Under the pieces are notes generated by a model that saw only the letters and a program-made list of their open reading frames with translations, did not search any database and was not told the DNA's origin. 64,000 bases of DNA from Streptomyces barringtoniae (GTDB taxonomy: Bacteria; Actinomycetota; Actinomycetes; Streptomycetales; Streptomycetaceae). Position numbers and translations under genes: made by a program. The stretch covers positions 62,001-126,000 of the forward strand of contig NZ_JAJHNP010000018.1 in the NCBI RefSeq assembly GCF_020819595.1. Reading direction: 5' to 3'. Below, piece by piece: positions 39,647 to 47,495 of the stretch (its first letter is position 1; every line of letters starts with the position of its first letter).

Positions 39647-39676
39647 CCGTTGCTCTATCCCCTGAGCTACGGGGGC
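39605..39676 (-). tRNA. tRNA-Arg (anticodon CCG)
   Basis: On the minus strand the acceptor arms GCCCCCG (39670-39676) and CGGGGGC pair. The D arm is GCTCAGGGGATAGAGC, the anticodon stem ACGGC/GCCGT with loop CTCCGGA gives anticodon CCG, and the T arm is CAGGTTCGAATCCTG. CCA is not encoded. It reads the common codon CGG. The gene is complete, its 3' half being supplied by element B. Confidence 0.95.
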
Positions 39677-39864
39677 GTGTCGGCTGCGGAGCTCTTCGCT
39701 CGCGGCGACGGGTAGAACACTATCAGGTCGGGCGGGGTGATCAGGAACCCGTTTCCGCGGGTGCCGGACTGGGTGAGCCCACTGTGTGCCGGGCGGGTCC
39801 CCTGTACGGGGTGGAAGTGGGGAAAACCCGGACGCGGTGGCCGGTCCGGACCTACTCTCGACTT

Positions 39865-40404
39865 GTGCCAGGCGCCTCGGGACGGGTGCTTGTTGTGGAC
39901 GACAACAAGGTCATCCGGCAGCTGATCAGGGTCAACCTCGAACTGGAAGGGCTCGAGGTCGTGACCGCGGCCGACGGTGCCGAGTGTCTGGACGTGGTGC
40001 ACCAGGTGCGGCCCGATGTCGTGACGCTCGACGTCGTCATGCCCCGGCTGGACGGCTTGCGCACCGCCGCCCGGCTCCGCGCCGATCCCCGTACGCATGA
40101 TCTACCCCTCGCCATCATCAGCGCATGCACGCAGTACGAGGTCGACACCGGCCTCGACGTCGGCGTGGACGCCTTCCTCGCCAAGCCCTTCGAGCCCGCC
40201 GAGCTCGTACGACTCGTCAAGCAGCTGATCGAGCGCGAGCGCGGGGGCGGGGGCCACGGGGGAGGACATCGTGGCGGGGGTGGGAGCAGTGGCGGAGAAG
40301 GTGATGGGGACGGGGACGACGGCGGGGGTGACGGCGAGGTTCCCGGGGGTGTCGCCGACGGGATCTCCGATGGCGTGCCGGGCGGGATCTCGTCCGGTGG
40401 TTGA
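39865..40404 (+). CDS. Single-domain response regulator
   Basis: 179 residues from the GTG at 39865 (VPGASGRVLVVDDN). The receiver domain (7-125) has the acidic pair DD, phospho-acceptor Asp in VVTLDVVMPRLDG, a Ser in IISACTQYE and Lys in FLAKPFEP. No output domain follows; the C-terminal 50 residues are Gly/Asp-rich low complexity. No ribosome site precedes the GTG, and TACTCT lies 7 nt upstream, so a leaderless transcript is possible. This gene precedes nrtL and lysA in Streptomyces genomes generally. Partner kinase unknown. Confidence 0.8.
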   Translation: MPGASGRVLVVDDNKVIRQLIRVNLELEGLEVVTAADGAECLDVVHQVRPDVVTLDVVMPRLDGLRTAARLRADPRTHDLPLAIISACTQYEVDTGLDVGVDAFLAKPFEPAELVRLVKQLIERERGGGGHGGGHRGGGGSSGGEGDGDGDDGGGDGEVPGGVADGISDGVPGGISSGG

Positions 40405-40520
40405 GGGGGCCGTCCGCCGAGCCGGCCATGGTGCGGTTGGGAGTGCGGTGCGGTCGTAGGGCCGTCCCACAGTAAGAACCGCTTCGCCTACCCACCCCCT
40501 TCCTCCCCTACGCTTGTCCC

Positions 40521-41975
40521 GTGACCCCCGTCGAGTTGTCCCGCACCGTGCTGCACGCGGTGCGTTGTGCTGTCGACGACGGGGAGCTGAGCGTGGCTGT
40601 GCCCGAGCGGGTCGTGGTGACCGAGCCGGGGCCCGGGGGGTGCGGGGACTTCGCCACCAACGTCGCTCTGCAGCTCGCCCGGCCCGCCGGGCAGCCCCCG
40701 CGGCGGGTCGCCGAGATTCTGCGGCCCCGGCTCGTCGCTGCCGCCGGCATCCGGGACGTCGTCGTGACCGGGCCGGGGTTTCTCAACATCAGCCTCGATG
40801 AGCGGGGCGATCTCGTCGCCGGGCTCGTCCGGGAGATCCGGGACCGCGGTGCCGCATACGGGCACGGCGACGCCCTCGCCGGGCATGTCGTCGCGCTGCG
40901 GGTGCCGTACGAGGTGCGGGCCGAGGTCGTCGCGGACGCAGTCGTACGGATCGTGGCCACGCAGGGCGGGCGGGCCACCGTCGAGCACGGTGAGCCCGTC
41001 AATCTGCGGCCCGTGCCCGCGCCGGAGGATCCCGCGCCGCTGGGCCCCGACGCCTCCCAGTGGGCCCTGCTGCATCCCGCCCCGCACGACCGGCCCCGGA
41101 TCACCGCCGACCATCTGGTCCAGCGGGAGAGCAATCCGCTGTTCCGGGTGCGGTACGCCCATGCCCGTATCCGGTCCCTCAGCCGCAACGCCGCCCGCCT
41201 GGGCTTCGCCGCCGAGCCCGGCCCGCTCGACGCCGACCCCGTCGGTTCCGGCCCGGTTGATTCCGGCCCCGTTGATTCCGGCCCCGTCGATTCCGGTCCG
41301 GTCGATCCCGGCACGCCTGGTGCCGGCCCGGTCGATTCCCGTCCCCTCGATTCCCGCCCCCTCGAGTCCGGCCTGCTGGACACCGCCCGGCTCGAGGCCG
41401 ACCCGGTCGATACCAGCCCGATCGATACCGGCGCGCCTGGGGCCGCCCTCCTCGACCCCGGCCCCTCCGTCGACGCCCGCCCGCCCCACACCACCCCGGC
41501 CACCGCCACCAACGGTGTCACCGTCAACGGCCCCACCAGCAGCCGCGCCACTGCTGTCAACGCCCCCACCAGCAGCCCCGCCACCACCGCCACCGGTGCC
41601 ACCGCCAACGCCCCCACCAGCCGCGCCACCGCCACCACCGATCCCACCACCAGCCGCGTCACCGCCACCGGTGCCACCGCCACCGCCCCCACCACCAACC
41701 GCGCCACCGCCACCGCCACCCCCCTCCTCACCCCCCTCGCCGACCACCCCCGCATCCTCGCCGCGGCCGCCACCCACCGTGCCCCGGATCGGGTTGCCCG
41801 GCATCTCGTCACCGTCGCCGATGCCGTGCTGCCCTTCCTGCCCTGCGTGCTTCCCTGCGGGGAGGAGAAACCCTCGGCCGCCCACCGCGCCCGGCTCGCC
41901 CTCGCCGAAGCCGCCGGGACGGTGCTGGCCGGCGGCCTGTCCCTGCTCGGCATCGACGCACCCGAACACCTCTGA
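40521..41975 (+). CDS. nrtL: ArgS-related anticodon-binding protein NrtL
   Basis: 484 residues from the GTG at 40521. The N-terminal 90 residues match the Add1 domain of arginyl-tRNA synthetase (PGGCGDFATNVALQLAR, then VVVTGPGFLNISL). A middle part contains the ArgS-like FRVRYAHARIRSLSRNAARLG, and the C-terminal 80 residues match the DALR anticodon-binding domain. The HIGH/KMSKS catalytic domain is missing, so it cannot charge tRNA. Between the two halves lies a 170-residue low-complexity insert, first PVDSG-type units (about 41,229-41,470) then Thr/Ala-rich sequence (about 41,480-41,740). Family members precede lysA in Streptomyces; the role is unknown, perhaps tRNA-Arg binding. Confidence 0.8.
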   Translation: MTPVELSRTVLHAVRCAVDDGELSVAVPERVVVTEPGPGGCGDFATNVALQLARPAGQPPRRVAEILRPRLVAAAGIRDVVVTGPGFLNISLDERGDLVAGLVREIRDRGAAYGHGDALAGHVVALRVPYEVRAEVVADAVVRIVATQGGRATVEHGEPVNLRPVPAPEDPAPLGPDASQWALLHPAPHDRPRITADHLVQRESNPLFRVRYAHARIRSLSRNAARLGFAAEPGPLDADPVGSGPVDSGPVDSGPVDSGPVDPGTPGAGPVDSRPLDSRPLESGLLDTARLEADPVDTSPIDTGAPGAALLDPGPSVDARPPHTTPATATNGVTVNGPTSSRATAVNAPTSSPATTATGATANAPTSRATATTDPTTSRVTATGATATAPTTNRATATATPLLTPLADHPRILAAAATHRAPDRVARHLVTVADAVLPFLPCVLPCGEEKPSAAHRARLALAEAAGTVLAGGLSLLGIDAPEHL

Positions 41976-42028
41976 GGCCTTTCGCGAGAGATGCCCGGAG
42001 AGAGACAGAGAGTCTGAGAGCCACCGTC

Positions 42029-43420
42029 ATGAGCCGTTCCGCCCATCCCGCCGGGCCCCGTCACGCCGACGTCCTGCCCGAGGGGCACTACTCCGCGCCG
42101 CCCGCCGACCTCAACGCCCTCGACCACAAGGTGTGGGCCCAGACCGTCGGGCGGGACGCCGACGGGGTCGTCACCGTCGGCGGCGTCGATGTGAAGACCC
42201 TCGCCGAGGAGTACGGCACCCCCGCCTACATCCTCGACGAGGCCGACTTCCGCGCACGCGCGCGTGCGTGGCGCACCGCCTTCGGGGCCGACGCCGACGT
42301 GTTCTACGCCGGGAAGGCGTTCCTGTCCCGTGCCGTCGTGCGGTGGCTCGACGAGGAGGGGCTCAACCTCGACGTGTGCTCCGGGGGCGAGCTGGCCACC
42401 GCCCTGTCCGCCGGCATGCCGGCCGAGCGCATCGCCTTCCACGGCAACAACAAGTCCGTGGAGGAGATCGACAGGGCCATCCGTGCCGGGGTCGGGCGGA
42501 TCGTGCTCGACTCCTTCCAGGAGATCGTGCGCGTCGCCCATGTCGCGCAGTCCCTGGGCAAGCGGCAGAAGGTCCAGATCCGGATCACCGTGGGCGTCGA
42601 GGCGCACACGCACGAGTTCATCGCCACCGCCCATGAGGACCAGAAGTTCGGGATTCCGCTGGCCGGCGGGCAGGCCGCGGAGGCCGTGCGGCGGGCGTTG
42701 CAGCTCGACGGGCTCGAGCTGATCGGGATCCACTCCCACATCGGGTCGCAGATCTTCGACATGTCCGGCTTCGAGGTCGCCGCGCACCGTGTCGTCGGGC
42801 TGCTCAAGGACGTTCGTGACGAGCATGGCGTCGAGCTGCCCGAGATCGACCTCGGCGGTGGGCTCGGTATCGCCTACACCAGCGACGACGACCCCCGCGA
42901 GCCCCACGAGATCGCCAAGGCGCTCACCGAGATCGTCACGCGCGAGTGCGAGGCCGCCCGGCTGCGCACCCCTCGCATCTCCGTCGAGCCCGGGCGCGCC
43001 ATCGTCGGGCCGACCGCCTTCACGCTCTACGAGGTCGGCACCGTCAAGCCGCTGGACGGGCTGCGGACGTACGTGTCCGTCGACGGCGGCATGTCCGACA
43101 ACATCCGCACCGCCCTGTACGACGCCGAGTACAGCGTCGCCCTGGTGTCCCGGACCTCCGTCGCCGAGCCCATGCTCGCCCGCGTGGTCGGCAAGCACTG
43201 CGAGAGCGGGGACATCGTGGTGAAGGACGCGTTCCTGCCGGCCGACCTGGCGCCGGGGGATCTCATCGCCGTACCGGCCACCGGTGCGTACTGCCGGTCC
43301 ATGGCCAGCAACTACAACCATGTGCTGCGGCCGCCCGTCGTCGCGGTGAAGGACGGCGAGGCCCGGGTGATCGTACGGCGTGAGACGGAGGAGGACCTCC
43401 TGCGTCTCGACGTCGGCTAG
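42029..43420 (+). CDS. lysA: Diaminopimelate decarboxylase
   Basis: 463 residues; converts meso-diaminopimelate to L-lysine, the last step of lysine synthesis. A fold-type III PLP enzyme: PLP lysine K96 in VFYAGKAFL, HGNNKS, the HSHIGSQIF glycine-rich segment, GGGLGI, EPGRAIVGP, and the second catalytic region ending YCRSMASNYN. Length is normal for actinobacteria. It lies 53 bp after nrtL and begins the aspartate-family cluster lysA-hom-thrC-thrB. Confidence 0.95.
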   Translation: MSRSAHPAGPRHADVLPEGHYSAPPADLNALDHKVWAQTVGRDADGVVTVGGVDVKTLAEEYGTPAYILDEADFRARARAWRTAFGADADVFYAGKAFLSRAVVRWLDEEGLNLDVCSGGELATALSAGMPAERIAFHGNNKSVEEIDRAIRAGVGRIVLDSFQEIVRVAHVAQSLGKRQKVQIRITVGVEAHTHEFIATAHEDQKFGIPLAGGQAAEAVRRALQLDGLELIGIHSHIGSQIFDMSGFEVAAHRVVGLLKDVRDEHGVELPEIDLGGGLGIAYTSDDDPREPHEIAKALTEIVTRECEAARLRTPRISVEPGRAIVGPTAFTLYEVGTVKPLDGLRTYVSVDGGMSDNIRTALYDAEYSVALVSRTSVAEPMLARVVGKHCESGDIVVKDAFLPADLAPGDLIAVPATGAYCRSMASNYNHVLRPPVVAVKDGEARVIVRRETEEDLLRLDVG

Positions 43421-43576
43421 CCCGCGGCTAGCCCCTGACTGGAGGGCTGGAAGATCTCCGGTCTTTCAGCCCCGAACCCATGAAATACATGTCTCACGAT
43501 CCGGACCAAGGGTAGAAACTCCCGTCCGGTGAGTGAGACTGGTCCAACCGTAGACGGTATGAGGAAACGAGGTCGG

Positions 43577-44869
43577 ATGATGCGTACGCGTCCGCTGAAG
43601 GTGGCGCTGCTGGGCTGTGGGGTTGTCGGCTCAGAGGTGGCGCGCATCATGACGACGCACGCCGACGACCTCGCGGCCCGGATCGGGGCGCCCGTGGAGC
43701 TCGCGGGCGTGGCCGTACGGCGCCCGAGCAAGGTGCGCGAGGGCATCGACCCGGCCCTCGTCACCACCGACGCCACCGCCCTCGTCAAACGCGGCGACAT
43801 CGACGTGGTGGTGGAGGTCATCGGCGGTATCGAGCCCGCCCGGACCCTCATCACCACCGCCTTCGAGCACGGGGCGTCCGTCGTCTCCGCCAACAAGGCC
43901 CTGCTCGCCCAGGACGGCGCCGCGCTGCACGCCGCGGCGGACGAGAACGGCAAGGACCTCTACTACGAGGCCGCCGTGGCCGGCGCCATCCCGCTGATCC
44001 GCCCGCTGCGCGAGTCCCTCGCCGGCGACAAGATCAACCGGGTGATGGGGATCGTCAACGGCACGACCAACTTCATCCTCGACAAGATGGACTCCACGGG
44101 CGCGGGCTACCAGGAGGCGCTCGACGAGGCCACCGCCCTCGGGTACGCGGAGGCCGACCCGACCGCCGACGTCGAGGGCTTCGACGCCGCCGCCAAGGCC
44201 GCCATCCTCGCCGGCATCGCCTTCCACACGCGCGTGCGCCTCGACGACGTCTACCGCGAGGGCATGGCCGAGGTCACCGCCGCCGACTTCCGCTCGGCGA
44301 AGGAGATGGGCTGCACCATCAAGCTGCTCGCCATCTGTGAGCGCTCGAAGGACGGGGCGTCTGTCACCGCGCGCGTGCACCCCGCCATGATTCCGCTGAC
44401 CCATCCGCTCGCCTCCGTGCGCGGCGCGTACAACGCCGTCTTCGTGGAGAGCGACGCCGCCGGGCAGCTGATGTTCTACGGCCCGGGCGCCGGCGGTGCC
44501 CCGACCGCCTCCGCCGTGCTCGGTGACCTCGTCGCCGTGTGCCGCAACCGACTCAACGGCGCAACGGGGCCCGGTGAGTCGGCGTACGCCGCCCTGCCCG
44601 TCTCGCCCATGGGCGAGGTCGTCACGCGCTACCACATCAGCCTCGACGTCGCCGACAAACCGGGTGTTCTCGCCCAGGTCGCGACCGTGTTCGCCGAGCA
44701 CGGGGTGTCGATCGATACGGTGCGCCAGCAGGGCAAGGACGGCGAGGCCGCCCTCGTCGTCGTCACCCATCGCGCGTCCGACGCCTCCCTGTCCGGGACC
44801 GTCGAGGCGCTGCGCAAGCTCGACACCGTGCGGGGTGTCGCCAGCATCATGCGGGTTGAAGGAGAGTAA
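43577..44869 (+). CDS. hom: Homoserine dehydrogenase
   Basis: 430 residues (MMRTRPLKVALLGCGVVG). Either ATG 43577 or ATG 43580 may start it; ACGAGG at 43568-43573 fits the second slightly better. It reduces aspartate semialdehyde to homoserine with NAD(P)H. The Rossmann motif GCGVVG is at the N-terminus, the catalytic part has GIVNGTTNFIL and EADPTADVEGFDAAAK, and the C-terminal 80 residues form an ACT domain (YHISLDVADKPGVLAQVATV) for threonine feedback control. An in-frame extension to 43529 lacks family support. thrC follows after 6 bp. Confidence 0.95.
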   Translation: MMRTRPLKVALLGCGVVGSEVARIMTTHADDLAARIGAPVELAGVAVRRPSKVREGIDPALVTTDATALVKRGDIDVVVEVIGGIEPARTLITTAFEHGASVVSANKALLAQDGAALHAAADENGKDLYYEAAVAGAIPLIRPLRESLAGDKINRVMGIVNGTTNFILDKMDSTGAGYQEALDEATALGYAEADPTADVEGFDAAAKAAILAGIAFHTRVRLDDVYREGMAEVTAADFRSAKEMGCTIKLLAICERSKDGASVTARVHPAMIPLTHPLASVRGAYNAVFVESDAAGQLMFYGPGAGGAPTASAVLGDLVAVCRNRLNGATGPGESAYAALPVSPMGEVVTRYHISLDVADKPGVLAQVATVFAEHGVSIDTVRQQGKDGEAALVVVTHRASDASLSGTVEALRKLDTVRGVASIMRVEGE

Positions 44870-44875
44870 CCAACA

Positions 44876-45934
44876 ATGACCCACCAGTGGCGCGGAATCA
44901 TCGAGGAGTACCGGGACCGGCTGCCGGTATCCGACACCACGCCGGTCGTGACGCTCCGCGAGGGCGGCACGCCCCTCGTGCCCGCGCAGGTGCTCTCCGA
45001 GCGCACGGGCTGCGAGGTCCACCTGAAGGTGGAGGGGGCCAACCCCACCGGGTCCTTCAAGGACCGCGGCATGACCATGGCCATCTCCAAGGCGAAGGAG
45101 GAGGGGGCCAAGGCCGTCATCTGCGCCTCCACCGGCAACACCTCGGCCTCCGCCGCCGCTTACGCCGTGCGGGCCGGCATGGTTTCGGCCGTTCTCGTCC
45201 CGCAGGGCAAGATCGCCCTCGGCAAGATGGGCCAGGCCCTCGTGCACGGCGCGAAGATCCTCCAGGTCGACGGAAACTTCGACGACTGCCTCACCCTCGC
45301 GCGCTCGCTGAGCGAGAACTACCCGGTGGCGCTGGTCAATTCGGTCAACCCGGTGCGTATCGAGGGCCAGAAGACGGCTGCCTTCGAGATCGTGGACATG
45401 CTCGGCGACGCCCCCGACATCCACGTCCTGCCGGTGGGCAACGCGGGCAACATCACCGCCTACTGGAAGGGCTACAAGGAGTACGCCGCCGACGGCATCG
45501 CCACGAGGACCCCGCGCATGTGGGGCTTCCAGGCCTCCGGCAGCGCTCCGATCGTGCGCGGGGAGGTCGTCAAGGACCCGTCGACCATCGCCACCGCCAT
45601 CCGCATCGGCAACCCCGCCTCCTGGCAGTACGCCCTCGCCGCGCGCGACGAGTCGGGCGGCGCCATCGACGAGGTGACGGACCGTGAAATCCTGCGCGCC
45701 TACCGGTTGTTGGCCGCGCAGGAGGGCGTCTTCGTGGAGCCCGCCTCCGCCGCCTCCGTGGCCGGTCTGCTGAAGGCCGCCGAGCAGGGCAAGGTCGACC
45801 CGGGCCAGAAGATCGTGTGCACGGTCACCGGCAACGGCCTGAAGGACCCCGACTGGGCCGTCGCCGGCGCCCCTCAGCCGGTCACCGTCCCGGTCGACGC
45901 GGTCGCCGCCGCCGAGCGCCTCGGCCTGGCCTGA
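44876..45934 (+). CDS. thrC: Threonine synthase
   Basis: 352 residues from the ATG at 44876, six bases after hom, whose 3' end supplies the GGAGAG ribosome site. It turns O-phosphohomoserine into threonine. A fold-type II PLP enzyme: PLP lysine K62 in NPTGSFKDRGMT, the substrate loop ASTGNTSASAAAYA, and phosphate-binding glycines in PVGNAGNITAYWKG. This is the short class of threonine synthase typical of actinobacteria. Confidence 0.95.
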   Translation: MTHQWRGIIEEYRDRLPVSDTTPVVTLREGGTPLVPAQVLSERTGCEVHLKVEGANPTGSFKDRGMTMAISKAKEEGAKAVICASTGNTSASAAAYAVRAGMVSAVLVPQGKIALGKMGQALVHGAKILQVDGNFDDCLTLARSLSENYPVALVNSVNPVRIEGQKTAAFEIVDMLGDAPDIHVLPVGNAGNITAYWKGYKEYAADGIATRTPRMWGFQASGSAPIVRGEVVKDPSTIATAIRIGNPASWQYALAARDESGGAIDEVTDREILRAYRLLAAQEGVFVEPASAASVAGLLKAAEQGKVDPGQKIVCTVTGNGLKDPDWAVAGAPQPVTVPVDAVAAAERLGLA

Positions 45935-46003
45935 ATCCGGGAAAACCCTGACAGGGTGCACAGGGGGCTTGCGACACGCATCGTGCGCCTCCTGTGCGCC
46001 CTA

Positions 46004-46033
46004 TGTCGCCACAGAACCTTCCTTCGATAGGCT
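46004..46033 (+). promoter_or_regulatory. Candidate thrB promoter
   Basis: TAGGCT (46028-46033) matches the Streptomyces -10 form and TGTCGC (46004-46009) is a weak -35 at an 18-bp spacing. The gap between thrC and thrB is about 240 bp, so separate transcription of thrB is plausible. Confidence 0.3.
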
Positions 46034-46173
46034 GTACTGAACCCGCCCGTTGCATATGCCTGGCACATGGCTGCGCATATGGGCGACGCCGCGCCGTCTG
46101 CGCGGCCGGAGGGTCTCCACGTACGTATCGAATGTCTTCGACAGTCACGCAGCTCAAGGAGAGTCAACGAGCG

Positions 46174-47091
46174 ATGGCCGGTCCAGCGTTCCGCGCCGCC
46201 GCCGTCCGGGTGCGCGTTCCCGCCACCAGCGCCAACCTCGGCCCGGGCTTCGACGCCCTCGGCCTCGCGCTGGGGCTCTACGACGACGTGGTCGTCCGGG
46301 TGGCCGACTCCGGGCTGCACATCGACATCGCGGGGGAGGGCAGCGAGACCCTTCCGCGTGACGAGTCTCACCTTCTCGTCCGTTCCCTGCGCACCGCCTT
46401 CGATCTGCTGGGCGGGCAGCCCCGGGGCCTGGAGATCGTCTGCGCCAACCGCATCCCGCACGGCCGCGGTCTCGGCTCCTCCTCCGCCGCCATCTGCGCC
46501 GGCATCGTCGCCGCCCGCGCGGTGACCATAGGCGGCGAGGCCCGTCTGGACGACGCGGCGCTGCTGGAGCTGGCCACCGAGATCGAGGGCCACCCGGACA
46601 ACGTGGCCGCGTGTCTGCTCGGCGGCTTCACCCTGTCCTGGATGGAGGCCGGCGCCGCCCGGGCGATCAGGATGGAGCCCGGCGATTCCATCGTTCCGGT
46701 GGTTTTCGTGCCCGGAAAGCCGGTCCTGACCGAGACCGCGCGCGGCCTGCTGCCGCGCACCGTGCCGCACGTCGACGCCGCCGTCAACGCGGGCCGTGCC
46801 GCCCTGCTCGTCGAGGCCCTCACCCGGCGCCCCGAGCTGCTGCTGCCCGCCACCGAGGACCGCCTCCACCAGGAGTACCGCGCCCCGGCCATGCCGGAGA
46901 GCGCCGCGCTGGTGGAGCGGCTGCGCGCCGACGGCATCCCGGCCGTCATCTCGGGCGCCGGACCCACCGTCATGGCGCTGGCCGACGCCGAGAGCGCCGA
47001 CAAGGTGGCCCACCTCGCGGGCGTGGGCTGGGCCGCGAACCGGCTGGACCTCGATGTCCAGGGAGCGAGCGTGCTGCCGCTTGCGACCTGA
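46174..47091 (+). CDS. thrB: Homoserine kinase
   Basis: 305 residues from the ATG at 46174, with AAGGAGAG about 12 nt upstream; longer in-frame readings lack family support. A GHMP kinase: VRVPATSANLGPGFDALGLA at the N-terminus, the ATP loop PHGRGLGSSSAAICAGI, EIEGHPDNVAACLLGG and the C-terminal ISGAGPTVMALA. It phosphorylates homoserine for thrC. The separation from thrC by 240 bp with a promoter-like box is usual in Streptomyces. Confidence 0.95.
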   Translation: MAGPAFRAAAVRVRVPATSANLGPGFDALGLALGLYDDVVVRVADSGLHIDIAGEGSETLPRDESHLLVRSLRTAFDLLGGQPRGLEIVCANRIPHGRGLGSSSAAICAGIVAARAVTIGGEARLDDAALLELATEIEGHPDNVAACLLGGFTLSWMEAGAARAIRMEPGDSIVPVVFVPGKPVLTETARGLLPRTVPHVDAAVNAGRAALLVEALTRRPELLLPATEDRLHQEYRAPAMPESAALVERLRADGIPAVISGAGPTVMALADAESADKVAHLAGVGWAANRLDLDVQGASVLPLAT

Positions 47092-47495
47092 CACACGGTT
47101 GCCGGATTTGGAGAGGGGGAATGTTTGTTGGATCCGGTAGTGTTAACCTCAAGTCTGCACCCGACCCCACCATGGCGAGGTGCCTCGTGTCCCAGTCCGG
47201 GACAGACATTCTTCCGGGAGCCCCCCACGCCACTCCGTGTTCCGTACGCCGTACCTGGGCAGTACGTCGTATGCGGGCACTGAGCGGGCCGCCGGGCACG
47301 CTCCGGAATCGGTGCTACCACGCCACGTGACACTCGGTGCCACGGCTCGCGGAAGCGCCAATCAACGCACATTTCCTCCGCCGCTTTGGCGGACCACCGC
47401 CCCGGCACGGTTCACGGAAGACAGGACCGTAGCCGGACAGCACAACCGGTCGCCGAGCCAGACAGGCCGACGTCCGCTCCAGGGAAGGACCCTTC
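47092..47495 (+). other. Long leader region of rho
   Basis: 404 bp between thrB and rho with no convincing gene. A TAGTGT box (47138-47143) may be a -10. A small hairpin GTCCC...GGGAC lies near 47,189-47,203. A long untranslated leader would permit Rho autoregulation, as known for rho in other bacteria. Confidence 0.35.

Noticed and set aside
40488..41969. Antisense pentapeptide-repeat-like protein (AGIDR, TGIDG, AGINR units)
   Set aside because: The 15-bp period of the NrtL insertion produces a five-residue pattern on the opposite strand; the reading has no family start and crosses conserved nrtL coding sequence.
40508..43321. 937-codon minus-strand open frame over nrtL and lysA
   Set aside because: A high-GC antisense artefact; both plus-strand genes are fully conserved.
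43631..45961. 776-codon minus-strand open frame over hom and thrC
   Set aside because: Antisense of two well-recognised enzymes; composition typical of third-position GC shadows.
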